The notes under the pieces are model-generated. The model searched no databases and was not told where the DNA came from. It saw nothing but the letters and a program-made list of their open reading frames with translations. Below, one piece after another: positions 29,806 through 39,743 of a DNA stretch of 64,000 bases. Numbering within the stretch: the stretch's first letter is position 1; every line of letters starts with the position of its first letter. The stretch covers positions 248,001-312,000 of the forward strand of contig NZ_JARZHG010000006.1 in the NCBI RefSeq assembly GCF_029946505.1. Direction: 5' to 3'. A program made the position numbers and the translations under genes. This DNA comes from Polyangium sp. y55x31. GTDB taxonomy: Bacteria; Myxococcota_A; Polyangia; Polyangiales; Polyangiaceae.

Positions 29806-32800
29806 CGACGAGCCTCCTCCTCGAACATCACGGGCGGCGACGCCCAGGACCCCGGCGCGTAACGATCGGCCCCCTGGATCTGGGTCGATCCCGCCGGCAT
29901 GCCGCGTCGCTCCACCACGATCGGAGCCTCCGGGTTGAACAGCGCTTTTCCTTCCCGCGCGAGCGTCGGGAGCAGGCCGAGCACGACCGCGATCGAGAGA
30001 TCGATCGGGCCGAGCGGCGTCGTGCCGAGCACGCGACGCAGGCCCGGCAGGCCGAGCGCCGCCGCCTGCAGGCCCAGGCTCACCACGAGCGCGCGCTCGA
30101 GCTCCGGGTTCGGCAGCGAGCCGCTCGATCGACACGACCGCGCGTGAAGGAGCTGCGCCACGACGAGCGACGCGAACGACATCGTGCGGGCCCGCGACAC
30201 GTTCGCGCCGGGCCCGAGGGCTCCGATTCCATAGGCGGCGAGCGAGACCGCCGCCATCTTCGAAGCCTCGCGCGCGAGCTTCTTTCCACGCTCCTGCCCG
30301 AACAGCGGCGCCTGCGGATCCCGCGGCGGCCTGCGCATCACGTCCGCGTCCGCAGGCTCGATCGCCAGCGCGAGCGCGGGCGCGACGTCCGTCAGCATGT
30401 TGATCCAGAGGAGCTGGAGCGGGCCGAGCGGCTCGGCGCCGACGACCGAACCGGCGAGCATGACCATCACCTCGCTCGCGTTCGTCGCGACGAGGTACTC
30501 GATCGCGCGCCGCACGTTGTCGTAGAGCCTCCGGCCTTCGCTCACCGCGTCCGCGAGGCTGCCGAGATCGTCGTGCGCGAGCACCACGTCGGCGACCGCG
30601 CGCGCGATGTCCGTCCCGCGCTCGCCCATGGCCACGCCGACGTCTGCGGCCTTGAGCGCCGGCCCGTCGTTCACGCCGTCGCCCGTCATCGCCACGATCG
30701 CGCCGCCGTCCTGCAGCTCGCGCACGACGTCGAGCTTCGCCTCGGGTGTCACGCGGCTGTAGACATCGGCCGCGCCGATCCCGAGCTCGGCGCCGATCGC
30801 TTGCGCGGTCCGCGCCTGATCGCCCGTCAGCATCATCGTCCGCACGCCCGCGCCCGCCAGCACCGCGAGCGCCTCGCGCACCCCGCGCCGCGGCGGATCA
30901 CGCATCCCCACGAGGCCCGCGAGCACGAGCGGCGCTTCGTGGCTCTTCGTCTCATCGCCGTCCTTCCGCCACGCGAGCGCGAGCACGCGCAGGCCACGCG
31001 ACGCCATCGCGTCGTTCATCGCGAGGAGCCGCGCGCGCCCTTCGGGGTCCACGCTCGCGCGCTCGATCACCGGCTCGGGCGCGCCCTTCACGAGCTCGAT
31101 CCGACCGAGATCCGGGTGCTCGTGCACCGTCACCATGAACGGCCGCTCCGCGCTGCGACGCTCCTCGCGCACCCGCTTCGCCGCGCCCCTTCGGCGCCGC
31201 ACCGGATAGCCGATCGCCATCGCGAACTCGACGAGCGCGCGCTCCGTGCCGCTGCCGCTCGTGATCTCGTCACGCTCGTCGAGCTCCACGTCCGCGTTCA
31301 GCGCCGCGATGCGCCCGATCTCGCGCAGCGACGACACCGGCACGCACCGGCCATCTTCGCCGATCAGCCCGAGCGACGGAGGCGCCCCGTTCTCGACCGA
31401 CGTCGCGCCGTACTCGACCCGCACGAGCCCTTCGCCCGGCAGGAACACCTCGGCGACGCGCATGCGGTTCTCGGTGAGCGTCCCCGTCTTGTCCGCGCAA
31501 ACCACGCTCACCGCGCCGAGCGTCTCGGCCGCCGCGAGCCTGCGGATCACGATGCCCTTGCGGTTGAGCCGCTGGCTCGCGAGCGCGAGCGCCGTCGTCC
31601 CGACCGCGGGGAACCCCTCGGGGATCGCCGCCACGCCGAGCGCCACGGCCGAGCGCGCGAGCGCCGCGAGCGGCTGACCGCGCAAGAGACCAAGCGCCGT
31701 CACCGCGATCGAACTGCCGAACGCGAGCGTCGCCACCCTGCGCCCGAGCTGATCGAGCTGCTGCTCGAGCGGAGCCGCGCGATCGGCCGTATGCGAAAGC
31801 GCGCGCTGGATCGCGCCGAGCTCCGTGGCCCTGCCCGTGGCCACGACGATCGCGCGCGCGCTCCCCGTCGCCACGACCGTGCCCGTGTAGAGCATGTCGT
31901 CGCGATCCGCGAGCGGCGCGCCCTCGGCCACCGCGGCCGTCGCCTTCTCCGCGGGCTCGCTCTCGCCCGTCAGCGTGCTCTCGTCGACCGACAGATCCGA
32001 GGCCTGCACGATCCGCGCGTCCGCCGCGATCGCGTCGCCGGCGCGCACGCAGAGCACGTCTCCCGGAACGACCTCGCTCGCCGCGACGGTCGTCTCCACG
32101 CCGTCGCGCAGCACGCGCGCCCACTCCACGCGGAACTTGCTCCATGCGTCGAGCAGCTCCTCCGCGCGTGACTCCGTGAAATATCCGACGACCACGTTCG
32201 AGCCCACGACGAGCAGGATCGCGCCTGCCTCGAGCAGATCGCCGAGCAGCACGGACAGGCCCGCGGCGCCTGCGAGCAGCGCCGTCGGCACCGTGAAGAC
32301 CTGGCCCGCGAGAATCTCGAGCGACGTGCGCGGCGCGACGCCCGCGAGCACGTTCGGACCAACCTCCCGCAGGATCCGGTGCGCCTCGGCTGCCGAGAGG
32401 CCGGTCCGCAGATCCACCGAGAACGCCTGCGTGAGCTCGTCGATCGAGCGCGCGTGCCACGGCGTCGCCGGCGTTGTGTCCTCCTCGTTCTCGTCGCGGC
32501 CGTTCGTCTTGTAGGTGCGGAGCAGGTCGTGCACGGAGGCGGCCGCGTTCTCGGCGATCCGCGACAGCGAGGGCGGCGGCGGCCCCTGTGAGTCCTCGTG
32601 CTCCGCGAGGATCGCGAGCACGTCCGCGCGTGTCGTCTCCGCGTCCGGCGCGAGCACGCAGAGCACCGTGCCGGTATGCTCGTTTGCTCGCGCCTCGACC
32701 ACACCTGGCAACGCGCCCAGGGCGCGCTCGATCCGCCTCGCGCGCAAGGGCTCTCCAAAGAGCCCGGCCACCTCGACGCGGAGGCGCTGCTCGCTGTGCA

Positions 32801-32834
32801 CCACGCGCCCAGAGGGCTTGCCAGCATGTCCCAT
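29802..32834 (-). CDS. P-type (P2-like) cation-transporting ATPase with N-terminal HMA-like domain
   Basis: A ~1010-residue membrane pump. From ATG 32834, residues ~14-65 form an HMA-type domain without CxxC; the cation-ATPase N-terminal domain follows at ~125-165. Catalytic signatures are complete: TGES at 289-292, PEGFP at 405-409, phosphorylated D448 in [16 protein letters not shown] in the nucleotide domain, and [13 protein letters not shown] in the hinge. Transmembrane ligand segments (NASEVMVM and [16 protein letters not shown]) resemble Ca2+/Mn2+ P2 pumps rather than heavy-metal P1B pumps, which would have CPC. An alternative start is ATG 32870; between the two lies a GC-rich inverted repeat. 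It is the first gene of a coupled cluster. Confidence 0.9.
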   Translation of the reverse strand: MGHAGKPSGRVVHSEQRLRVEVAGLFGEPLRARRIERALGALPGVVEARANEHTGTVLCVLAPDAETTRADVLAILAEHEDSQGPPPPSLSRIAENAAASVHDLLRTYKTNGRDENEEDTTPATPWHARSIDELTQAFSVDLRTGLSAAEAHRILREVGPNVLAGVAPRTSLEILAGQVFTVPTALLAGAAGLSVLLGDLLEAGAILLVVGSNVVVGYFTESRAEELLDAWSKFRVEWARVLRDGVETTVAASEVVPGDVLCVRAGDAIAADARIVQASDLSVDESTLTGESEPAEKATAAVAEGAPLADRDDMLYTGTVVATGSARAIVVATGRATELGAIQRALSHTADRAAPLEQQLDQLGRRVATLAFGSSIAVTALGLLRGQPLAALARSAVALGVAAIPEGFPAVGTTALALASQRLNRKGIVIRRLAAAETLGAVSVVCADKTGTLTENRMRVAEVFLPGEGLVRVEYGATSVENGAPPSLGLIGEDGRCVPVSSLREIGRIAALNADVELDERDEITSGSGTERALVEFAMAIGYPVRRRRGAAKRVREERRSAERPFMVTVHEHPDLGRIELVKGAPEPVIERASVDPEGRARLLAMNDAMASRGLRVLALAWRKDGDETKSHEAPLVLAGLVGMRDPPRRGVREALAVLAGAGVRTMMLTGDQARTAQAIGAELGIGAADVYSRVTPEAKLDVVRELQDGGAIVAMTGDGVNDGPALKAADVGVAMGERGTDIARAVADVVLAHDDLGSLADAVSEGRRLYDNVRRAIEYLVATNASEVMVMLAGSVVGAEPLGPLQLLWINMLTDVAPALALAIEPADADVMRRPPRDPQAPLFGQERGKKLAREASKMAAVSLAAYGIGALGPGANVSRARTMSFASLVVAQLLHARSCRSSGSLPNPELERALVVSLGLQAAALGLPGLRRVLGTTPLGPIDLSIAVVLGLLPTLAREGKALFNPEAPIVVERRGMPAGSTQIQGADRYAPGSWASPPVMFEEEARR

Positions 32835-32982
32835 TGGCGCGCGCCCTCGGGCGAGGGCGCGCCACTTCATGATCGCCGAACGCACTCGGGGGCGCGCACG
32901 CAAAGAGCGATCCACGACGCGATCACGCAGAGCCCGCGCGGCCCGCGCGGTTTGGCGGGCGGACTCTTCGGAGCTTTTTCGG

Positions 32983-34293
32983 CTAGTTCGGCGAGAACGA
33001 GATCCAGGCGCCGTCGAGCCACGTGTCGTCCTGCGAGAACGCGCCCACGTAGCTCGCCTTCGTGTCGAAGAAGCCGTCGCTCGGCGGCTTCGCTGCGCCC
33101 GTCGTGAGCGTCGCTTTCGGCCGAAAATCGGGCGCTTCGCGATCGTAGGGAGCGACGAGCAGCGGGTCGACCTCGACGTTGCCGCCGTCCTCGAACCACT
33201 TGACCTCGTCGAAGCCCATGTCGTCGTCCTTCTCGGAACCTTCGCCTTCGGGCGTCTCCACGTACGCGACGTTTTGCGCGAGATTTCCGTGGAAGATGGA
33301 CCCTTCGAGCTTCACCGAAGTCGCCGCGTCGCGGACATCGACGCCGGCCTCGAAGCCCGTGGCGACGATGTTGAACAGGCTCGCCTTCGTCGCGCGGCGC
33401 AGGAGCATCGCGTACTGCTGCTTGTCGACGTCCACGTTCTTGCCGACGAGCGTCGCGTTGTAGATCGTGGGCTCCGAGAGCGGCGCGTTCGTCGTGCCCA
33501 TCGCGTCGTTGTCGCCCTCGAAGCCGTTCGTGTCGTCCACCGCGGCCGGATCCTGCTGGACCACGACGAACTGGAGTTTTCCGGTGTACCCGAGATCCCA
33601 GTCGATCCCGTCGTCCTGGTTGTACGTGCAGACCAGGTGCTTCGCGTTCACCGTGCCGCCGAAAAATTCGAAGCAATCGTCGAGCGTGTAGCGGACCTGG
33701 ACGTAATCGATGGTCGTCCCGCTGCCGACGCCGGCGAGCGTGAGGCCGTTGATCTCGTTGTCCGTCGAAAGGAGAATTCCGCCGAACTCGATCCGGACGT
33801 ACTTCAGCACGCCGCTGTCATCGGCCGGATTGTCACCGCCATACTCCGTCTCCGCGGTCGCCTCGATTCCCTCGACGTTCGCTTTTCCGCCGGGCACATT
33901 GATCGGCGCCTTGCCGAGCAGAATGACGCCGCCCCAATCACCGGCGGCGCGATCGCCGGGCTCGGCGCGGCTCGTGAACACGATGGGCTCGTCCTTCGTG
34001 CCCTCGGCATGGATACGAGCGCCCGGATCGACGACCAGCGTGCCGAGCGTGGACTTGTCGCCCTTGATCGTGGTGCCCGGCTCGATCGTGAGCGTCGCGC
34101 CTGCGCGCACGTGCACGATTCCTTTCAAGATCCAGTCCTGGTCGGACGTCAACGTCAGATCGGACGAGATGCTCGTCGGGATCTCGTTGCTCTTCGCGGG
34201 AGGCGCCGGGGTTTGTCCGTTATCGTCCCCGCCGCAGCCGATCAGACTGGCCGCAAAGAGCGCGCTCGTCGCAAGCAATACCTTCGATCGCAT
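32983..34293 (-). CDS. Lipoprotein with predicted right-handed beta-helix
   Basis: A 436-residue exported lipoprotein with lipobox LFAASLIGCGG (Cys20). Repeats such as GATLTIEPGTTIKGDKSTLG, GTLVVDPGARIHAEGT, DWGGVILLGKAPIN and IDYVQVRYTLDDCFEFFGG fit a parallel beta-helix. Comparable lipoproteins are often encoded next to TonB-dependent receptors with an N-terminal carboxypeptidase-like domain, and here it sits 84 bases downstream of one. In that gap lies a degenerate 11-bp-phased motif set. It may be a surface partner that captures the ligand for the receptor. Confidence 0.75.
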   Translation of the reverse strand: MRSKVLLATSALFAASLIGCGGDDNGQTPAPPAKSNEIPTSISSDLTLTSDQDWILKGIVHVRAGATLTIEPGTTIKGDKSTLGTLVVDPGARIHAEGTKDEPIVFTSRAEPGDRAAGDWGGVILLGKAPINVPGGKANVEGIEATAETEYGGDNPADDSGVLKYVRIEFGGILLSTDNEINGLTLAGVGSGTTIDYVQVRYTLDDCFEFFGGTVNAKHLVCTYNQDDGIDWDLGYTGKLQFVVVQQDPAAVDDTNGFEGDNDAMGTTNAPLSEPTIYNATLVGKNVDVDKQQYAMLLRRATKASLFNIVATGFEAGVDVRDAATSVKLEGSIFHGNLAQNVAYVETPEGEGSEKDDDMGFDEVKWFEDGGNVEVDPLLVAPYDREAPDFRPKATLTTGAAKPPSDGFFDTKASYVGAFSQDDTWLDGAWISFSPN

Positions 34294-34332
34294 GGCCTTT
34301 GATTCCTCCGCCCGCGCATTCTGGTGATGCCG

Positions 34333-34371
34333 CGTGACGTCATTGCAGGGCGCGCGTAACGATTTCGCGAC
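34333..34371 (-). promoter_or_regulatory. Degenerate 11-bp-phased motif before the beta-helix lipoprotein
   Basis: CGTGAC (34333), CGTAAC (34355) and CGCGAC (34366) are spaced by 22 and 11 bases. They are weaker versions of the CGTGAC-N5-CGTGAA sites before tonB and the PhoB-type gene, 40-78 bases upstream of the lipoprotein start. Confidence 0.4.
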
Positions 34372-34377
34372 AACCCG

Positions 34378-37269
34378 TCAATTCTGGATGGTGGCGCTCA
34401 AGGTGAAGGTCGCGCCGGGCTGGTATTGCTGCACGACGTTGGTCAAATCGGCGACCGTGGAGCTCGGGATCGAAGCGCGGCTCGGCCCCTGGGTGAACGC
34501 GACCGGCGCGAGCAGGAGGTTCTCGGCCGCGAGCTTCAGGTCCACGTATTTGCCGATGCGCTGCGCGACCGTCACGTCGAGAAGGTGGCGCGGCTGCTCG
34601 TAGACGTCGGGCAATCCGAGCGAGCCCACCTGCGCGATGCGCCGGCCATAGACGTTGTAGAGCACGCGCAACCGCGTGCCGTACTTGTCGCTGGCGTAAT
34701 CGAGCCCCGCGTTCACCACGTAGGGCGATTGCCCCGCGAGCGGGCGCACGTTGTTCGTCTGCACGCTCGTCCCTTCGTCGTCGAGCGAGACGCGCGAATG
34801 CACGAGCGTCAGGTTCGCGAGCACGCCGAGGTCCGCGAGGACCGGGGTCACGAAGCCGAGGTTTTTCCGCAGCTCGAGCTCGATGCCGGCATTCTGCGCC
34901 CCCTTCGCGTTCTGGTACGACACGATGCCGCGGTTCGACGGGATGATGATCTGCTCGATCGGCTTCGTGAAATCCTTGTAGAACACGCTGATGGCCGCGA
35001 CCTCGGCGAGCGTCGGGAAAAACTCGAAGCGGAGGTCCGCGTTCACGATCGTGGTGCGGTCGAGATCGGGGTTGCCCTGGATCTCGCGGGCGCCGAAGTA
35101 ATCGGTGAACGAGAACGGCGCAAGCTCGCGGAGCTGCGGGCGTGCAACCGTGCGCGTCACGGAGGCGCGCAGGTTCGAGCGCTCGTTCGTCTTGAAGACG
35201 AGCCCGAGCGAGGGGAGCAGGTCCGTCGTGGAGAGCTCGACCTGCCGGGGCAAACCCGTCGACGAATCGAACGTATCGAGCTTTTGCGACGACGCCTCGA
35301 GCCGCGCGCCGAGCACGACGCGCATCCATGGCCGGATCGAGGTGTCCGTCATGAAATAACCCGAGACGACCCGCTGCGAGGCATCGTAGGAATCGCTCGG
35401 CCGCGTGTACTCGTCGAGCGTGAACACGCGACCGATGTAGTCGTTCGTGAAGAGCTGATCGGCGGGGAGCGAATAAGCCTCGGCCTCCTCGGGCGTCTTC
35501 GCCGTCGGAATGTACCGCAGGCGACGCGCGTCGAAGGCGCGATCCCGGGCCTGCACGAGCGCGCCCACCTTCACCCGCGTCGGCGCGTCGCCCTTCACGA
35601 TGGGCTGCGTGTAATGCACGGCGCCGCCGAGGGCGGTCTCCGACTGGTTCGCATAAAAATGCAGGCCGGAGAGCGTCGTGCTCTGCCACGCCTTGCGCCC
35701 CGCGTCCTCGAGATACACGTTCTCGCGCGTGCCCGGCTCGTCGCTCGTCGCGAGGGAGGTCGTCAGGTTCCATTCGAGCGTCGCGTCATTCGCTTTGCGA
35801 AGCTTGTGCTCGCCGGCGATCTGGCCGAACGTGAGCGCTCGGCTCACGAAGCGCAGGCGCGTGTCGTAGAACGTGCGCCCCGGCCCGCCCTCCTCGCTGA
35901 GCCCCGAGATCTCGCGCGCCTCGTTCTCCGAGGAGCGGCTGTGCAGGCCGATGAGCGCGACCTTGTGGTCCCTCGCATACCTGTACGTGAGCCCCGCGAA
36001 TCCGCCCCACGAGACGACATCGAGCCCCGTATCCACGCGGTAATCGTTCTGCGGCCTCAGATCGTCCGATACGTTGGGATCGATCGTGAGCGTCCGGAGG
36101 ATCTCGCCCTGCCGGATCTGGAACCGCCGCCCGTACGTCAGCGCCGCCATGTACCCGAGCTCGTGGTCCGAGCCGAGCCTGTGCGTACTTCCAACCGTAA
36201 TGTTGCCGCTCATGTTCGGCAACGCGATCGTGCGCGTCGTCGTCATCGGACGATTGAGCGCCCGGCCGAGCTCGTCGACCTCGCGCGTGGAGACGAGCGA
36301 GCCGTCCGGCTTCTCGGCGCCCTTCGCGGCCTTGTAATCGGTGGGGAAGCCGGACGGCAGCGCCCGCGTCCCGTCGTCGATGCCGAGGAAATCGGTCCCG
36401 CCGCCTGCATACGTGAGCCGATCGCGGAACGTGGTCTCCGTGTTGACCCCGAGGTAAAACGTGCCGCTGATCGTGAACTTCTCGGGCAGCTCGCGCGTCG
36501 AGACGCGCACCGATCCGCCCGTGAAATCGCCGGGCATATCGGGCGTGAACGTCTTCACGATCGTCAGATCGCTGAGGACGGTCGTGGGGAACAGATCAAA
36601 CGGCACGGCCTGCCGATCCGGCTCGGGGCTCGGCAGCGGCACGCCATTCAAGAGCGCATTCGTGTACCTATCGCCGAGGCCGCGCACGTACACGTACCTT
36701 TGCCCGACGACCGACGCGCCGACCACGCGCCGCGCCGCGTCCGCCGCATTGCGATCGGGCGTCCGCGCGATCTCCTGCGCGCTCACCGCGTCGCCCGTGT
36801 GCGCCGCGTTCTTCCGGAGGAGCGTCTGCGCCGCGGCCGAGGCCCGGTCCGGGTCCGCCTCGATCTCGACCACGATCTCCTGCTTGCTCTCCTCCGTCGA
36901 CAGCGCGACGTCGACCTTCTCGACCGCGCCGGCCGTCACGCGCACGTTCTGCACGCGTTGCGCCTTGTAGAGCTGATAAAAGACGCGCAATTCGTACGTG
37001 CCCGGCCCGAGCTCCAGCCGATATCGACCGTCGAAATCCGCGATGACCTTCTTGTTCGTCCCGACGACCGAGACCTGCGCGTCGATCACGGGCTCTTTCG
37101 TCTTCGCATCCGTGACGACGCCCCAGATGACGCCTTTTCCGGCGGGCGCGGGGCGGGACGGAACCTCCTCCTCGCCGTTCAGCGCCTCGTCGCTCGCCTC
37201 TTGTGCAAGCGCGAGCGCCGGAAAGATGAGCGTCAGCGCCGACGCCAGTGTCGCAATGTTTTTTCGCAT
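34378..37269 (-). CDS. TonB-dependent outer-membrane receptor
   Basis: A 963-residue receptor with signal peptide (residues 1-22). Residues ~45-130 form a carboxypeptidase-regulatory-like domain (GVIWGVVTDAKTKEPVIDAQ, FDGRYRLELGPGTYELRV). The plug domain follows (AQEIARTPDRNAADAARRV, YVYVRGLGDRYTNALLNG), then a ~700-residue beta-barrel with RASVTRTVARPQLRELAPF and an aromatic-rich end. This receptor class takes up substrates with TonB energy; the substrate is unknown. It lies seven bases after the second exbD gene in a tonB-exbB-exbD-exbD-receptor-lipoprotein cluster. Confidence 0.92.
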   Translation of the reverse strand: MRKNIATLASALTLIFPALALAQEASDEALNGEEEVPSRPAPAGKGVIWGVVTDAKTKEPVIDAQVSVVGTNKKVIADFDGRYRLELGPGTYELRVFYQLYKAQRVQNVRVTAGAVEKVDVALSTEESKQEIVVEIEADPDRASAAAQTLLRKNAAHTGDAVSAQEIARTPDRNAADAARRVVGASVVGQRYVYVRGLGDRYTNALLNGVPLPSPEPDRQAVPFDLFPTTVLSDLTIVKTFTPDMPGDFTGGSVRVSTRELPEKFTISGTFYLGVNTETTFRDRLTYAGGGTDFLGIDDGTRALPSGFPTDYKAAKGAEKPDGSLVSTREVDELGRALNRPMTTTRTIALPNMSGNITVGSTHRLGSDHELGYMAALTYGRRFQIRQGEILRTLTIDPNVSDDLRPQNDYRVDTGLDVVSWGGFAGLTYRYARDHKVALIGLHSRSSENEAREISGLSEEGGPGRTFYDTRLRFVSRALTFGQIAGEHKLRKANDATLEWNLTTSLATSDEPGTRENVYLEDAGRKAWQSTTLSGLHFYANQSETALGGAVHYTQPIVKGDAPTRVKVGALVQARDRAFDARRLRYIPTAKTPEEAEAYSLPADQLFTNDYIGRVFTLDEYTRPSDSYDASQRVVSGYFMTDTSIRPWMRVVLGARLEASSQKLDTFDSSTGLPRQVELSTTDLLPSLGLVFKTNERSNLRASVTRTVARPQLRELAPFSFTDYFGAREIQGNPDLDRTTIVNADLRFEFFPTLAEVAAISVFYKDFTKPIEQIIIPSNRGIVSYQNAKGAQNAGIELELRKNLGFVTPVLADLGVLANLTLVHSRVSLDDEGTSVQTNNVRPLAGQSPYVVNAGLDYASDKYGTRLRVLYNVYGRRIAQVGSLGLPDVYEQPRHLLDVTVAQRIGKYVDLKLAAENLLLAPVAFTQGPSRASIPSSTVADLTNVVQQYQPGATFTLSATIQN

Positions 37270-37276
37270 GGGGGAA

Positions 37277-37711
37277 TCAGCCGCCGAGCTTCTCGGTCAA
37301 GATTGCAATGCCCTTGGCCCCGCCCCTCTTCGCGATATCCATCACCTCGACGGTGATCCCGTATGGAGCGTCGTCGGCCGCGTCGAAGTAGAGGAGCTTG
37401 TCGGCGCGCGCCGCGAAGATCCGGTCGAGCCGATCTCGCAGCTCGGCGCGCGAGACCTCGGTCTGGTTGATGCGGATCGCGCCCTTCGCGTCCACCGTGA
37501 GCACCACGGGTTTGTCCGCGTCCGGCGGCGGCGGCTCGTTCTTCGCGTCCTCGTCCTTCTTCGGCAGGTTCAGCCATAGCTGCTTGTTCAAGAGCGGCGT
37601 CACCACCATGAAGATGATGAGCAGCACGAGGACCACGTCGACGAGCGGCGTGACGTTCATCGCCGGCGCGATGGCGCCCTTTTTCCCGCCCGAGGAGACG
37701 TTCATCGCCAT
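37277..37711 (-). CDS. exbD: ExbD/TolR-family proton-channel protein (second copy)
   Basis: A 144-residue inner-membrane protein. The single membrane helix (VTPLVDVVLVLLIIFMVVTPLL) carries the conserved Asp of the proton path, and the C-terminal domain is periplasmic. It lies two bases after the first exbD gene and just before the receptor gene. Together with ExbB and TonB it couples the proton gradient to receptor opening. Confidence 0.9.
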   Translation of the reverse strand: MAMNVSSGGKKGAIAPAMNVTPLVDVVLVLLIIFMVVTPLLNKQLWLNLPKKDEDAKNEPPPPDADKPVVLTVDAKGAIRINQTEVSRAELRDRLDRIFAARADKLLYFDAADDAPYGITVEVMDIAKRGGAKGIAILTEKLGG

Positions 37712-37713
37712 GG

Positions 37714-38157
37714 CTAGCTCTCCTCCCCCGCGCCCTTGCCTTTTTGGCTCACGCTGAGCGCGACGCCCGTGTATCCGGCGCGCTGGCAGGCGGCGAACGC
37801 GTCACGCATCTTCGCGTAATGCACCGTCGCGTCCCCCTTCAGCACGACCCGTCGATCCGGCTCCGTCCCGTGCATCGCTGAAAGTCGCGCCTCGAGCGCC
37901 GGCACGTCCGCGAGGACCTCCTTTTCGAGGAAGAGGCTTCCGCGCGCCGTGAGCGTCACCGTGATCGGATCGAGCTTCGATTTGTTCTCGTCCGGCTGAA
38001 TCACGGTCGGCAGCTCCACGCGCTCGCCGTGCTCGAGCTCCGGTGCGATGACCATGAAGATGATGAGCAGCACCAGGACCACGTCGACGAGCGGCGTGAT
38101 GTTGATGTCCGGCTCAGGCAGCTTCTTCGAGGATCCGCTCTTCACTGGCGCGCCCAT
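37714..38157 (-). CDS. exbD: ExbD/TolR-family proton-channel protein (first copy)
   Basis: A ~147-residue protein with the same architecture: ITPLVDVVLVLLIIFMVIAPEL is the membrane helix with the conserved Asp, followed by a periplasmic domain. ATG 38157 gives the usual short cytoplasmic N-terminus; the start overlaps the end of exbB by 44 bases. Two exbD genes in tandem are common in bacteria with dedicated TonB systems. Confidence 0.88.
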   Translation of the reverse strand: MGAPVKSGSSKKLPEPDINITPLVDVVLVLLIIFMVIAPELEHGERVELPTVIQPDENKSKLDPITVTLTARGSLFLEKEVLADVPALEARLSAMHGTEPDRRVVLKGDATVHYAKMRDAFAACQRAGYTGVALSVSQKGKGAGEES

Positions 38158-38815
38158 GCTGGTTCTCCATGTCGTCGAGCAATTCACCCGCGCTCCGCTC
38201 GAGCGCCGCCTCGACCGCCGTGATCTTGCCCGTCAGGTAATTGAAGAAGAGCACCGCCGGAATGGCCACCGAGAGGCCGAGCGCCGTCTCGATGAGCGCC
38301 TCCGCGATACCCGCGCTCACCGCGCCGAGCCCGCCCGAGCCCGTCGTCGCAATGCTCTGGAATGCCGTGATGATGCCGACGACCGTGCCGAGCAGCCCCA
38401 CGAACGGCGCCACCGATCCGACGGAAGCGAGCACCGGGAGCCCGCGCCGCAGGTCCGCCGAGAGCGCCTCGCGCTTGCGCTCGACCTCGCGCCGCGCGAG
38501 CTCGACCGGCGTCAGATTGCCCGCGTCCTCGCTCTCGGCGCGGAGGAATCGCCGCATGGCCGAGGAGACGAGCCTGGCGAGCGCGGAGAGTCGATATCGG
38601 TCCGAGACGCGGAGGAGCGTCTCCGTATCCCACGTATCGAGCAGCGGCTGCGCCTCCTTCACGAACGCCCGGGTTTCGGCGTTCATGCGCGCGAGCGCGA
38701 TCACCCGCTCGACAACGACCGCGATGCTCGCGATCCCCATGAGCACGAGCCCGAAAGCGATGAGCTTCGAGACGAGGCCCATGCTCGCCCAGATGTGCGC
38801 GAGATCGAATTGCAT
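38114..38815 (-). CDS. exbB: ExbB/MotA/TolQ proton-channel protein
   Basis: A 233-residue inner-membrane protein with three hydrophobic segments (residues ~15-38, ~128-150 and ~165-195). The conserved channel region is VLASVGSVAPFVGLLGTVVG with GIAEALIETALGLSVAIPAV. It supplies the ring through which protons drive TonB. It is the second gene of the tonB cluster. Confidence 0.92.
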   Translation of the reverse strand: MQFDLAHIWASMGLVSKLIAFGLVLMGIASIAVVVERVIALARMNAETRAFVKEAQPLLDTWDTETLLRVSDRYRLSALARLVSSAMRRFLRAESEDAGNLTPVELARREVERKREALSADLRRGLPVLASVGSVAPFVGLLGTVVGIITAFQSIATTGSGGLGAVSAGIAEALIETALGLSVAIPAVLFFNYLTGKITAVEAALERSAGELLDDMENQHGRASEERILEEAA

Positions 38816-38885
38816 TTCTTCGCTCCTCGGCGAACCACGTTCGCCATCTCCACGCTCGGCGTCGCCCTGCGCCCCGAGCGAAAGC

Positions 38886-39650
38886 TCACGTCTTTATCTT
38901 GAAATTGAACCTTGCATTCTGATACGTGGCCACGGGCCGCCCCTCGACCATGCCCGGCTTGAAGCGCCACGTCTTCACCGTCGCGATCACGTGCGCGGCG
39001 AGCCGCGGATCCCCTCGCACGACGGTCACGTTCGACACGTCTCCCGATTCGGTCACGACGAACCGCACGATGACCGTACCCTCGACCCCCTGGCTCTTCA
39101 GGTCCTCGGGATAAGGAGGCTGCGGCTTCGATATCGCCTGCGGAGGGACGCCGTCCTCGCCGAGGACGATGGGCCCCGCCGCTTTGGGCGGAGGCGGAGG
39201 CGGCGGGGGCGGCGGAGGCGGGGGAGGCGGCGGGGCTGCGGCCAGCGCCGTGCCCGTTCCGCCGGGCGTTCCGCCGGAGCCCTCGCCCGAGCCCTCTCCA
39301 TAATCGTCATTGCTCGCCTTCGCCTTGCTCGGATCCGCCTCCTTGGGCATTTCCGTCGGCACCTCGACGGGCACGGCGATCGGCTTGTGCTTCGGCCCGG
39401 GCGGCTCCGGCGATTTGGGCGCCGCGTCCACGGGCGGCGGCGGAGGCGGCGGTTTCGGCGGCTCCACGGTGGGCGTGAGCTCGACAGCGACGACCTCCTC
39501 CTCTTCTTCCACGGCGGGCGCGCTCGATTTCATCGTCGCCCCGACGACGCCGACGGCCGTGCAAATGGCGATCGCCGTCGCGTATCCGATCAAAAGCCTC
39601 TTGCCGCGCCCGGGATCCGTCTCCCCGACGCTCCACGCCTCGAAGCCCAT
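38886..39650 (-). CDS. tonB: TonB energy-transducing protein
   Basis: A 254-residue protein with one N-terminal membrane anchor (RLLIGYATAIAICTAVGVVG). The periplasmic spacer is rich in Pro, Glu and Lys and includes a run of sixteen prolines (~residues 140-155). The C-terminal TonB domain begins KPQPPYPEDLKSQGVEGTVI and ends VKTWRFKPGMVEGRPV. It is the first gene of the cluster, so the motif at 39687-39703 probably controls the whole unit. Confidence 0.92.
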   Translation of the reverse strand: MGFEAWSVGETDPGRGKRLLIGYATAIAICTAVGVVGATMKSSAPAVEEEEEVVAVELTPTVEPPKPPPPPPPVDAAPKSPEPPGPKHKPIAVPVEVPTEMPKEADPSKAKASNDDYGEGSGEGSGGTPGGTGTALAAAPPPPPPPPPPPPPPPPKAAGPIVLGEDGVPPQAISKPQPPYPEDLKSQGVEGTVIVRFVVTESGDVSNVTVVRGDPRLAAHVIATVKTWRFKPGMVEGRPVATYQNARFNFKIKT

Positions 39651-39686
39651 TGCCGTCTTCCTTCGGCCCCCACCTTGACGATCGTT

Positions 39687-39703
39687 CGTGACAACCTCGT
39701 GAA
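39687..39703 (-). promoter_or_regulatory. Putative OmpR/PhoB-type operator upstream of tonB
   Basis: CGTGACAACCTCGTGAA is two CGTGA repeats exactly 11 bases apart, 37 bases upstream of the tonB start. The same motif (CGTGACGAATTCGTGAA) occurs twice before the adjacent PhoB-type regulator. Direct repeats at helical period are typical of PhoB-like binding. Confidence 0.6.
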
Positions 39704-39743
39704 CGTCGCGAAACGATCACGTGCGCCCCTCATGACGCATTTT

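Noticed and set aside
34426-37356. 976-codon plus-strand frame over the TonB receptor
   Set aside because: It is the antisense of a clear receptor gene and has a biased Arg/His/Leu composition.
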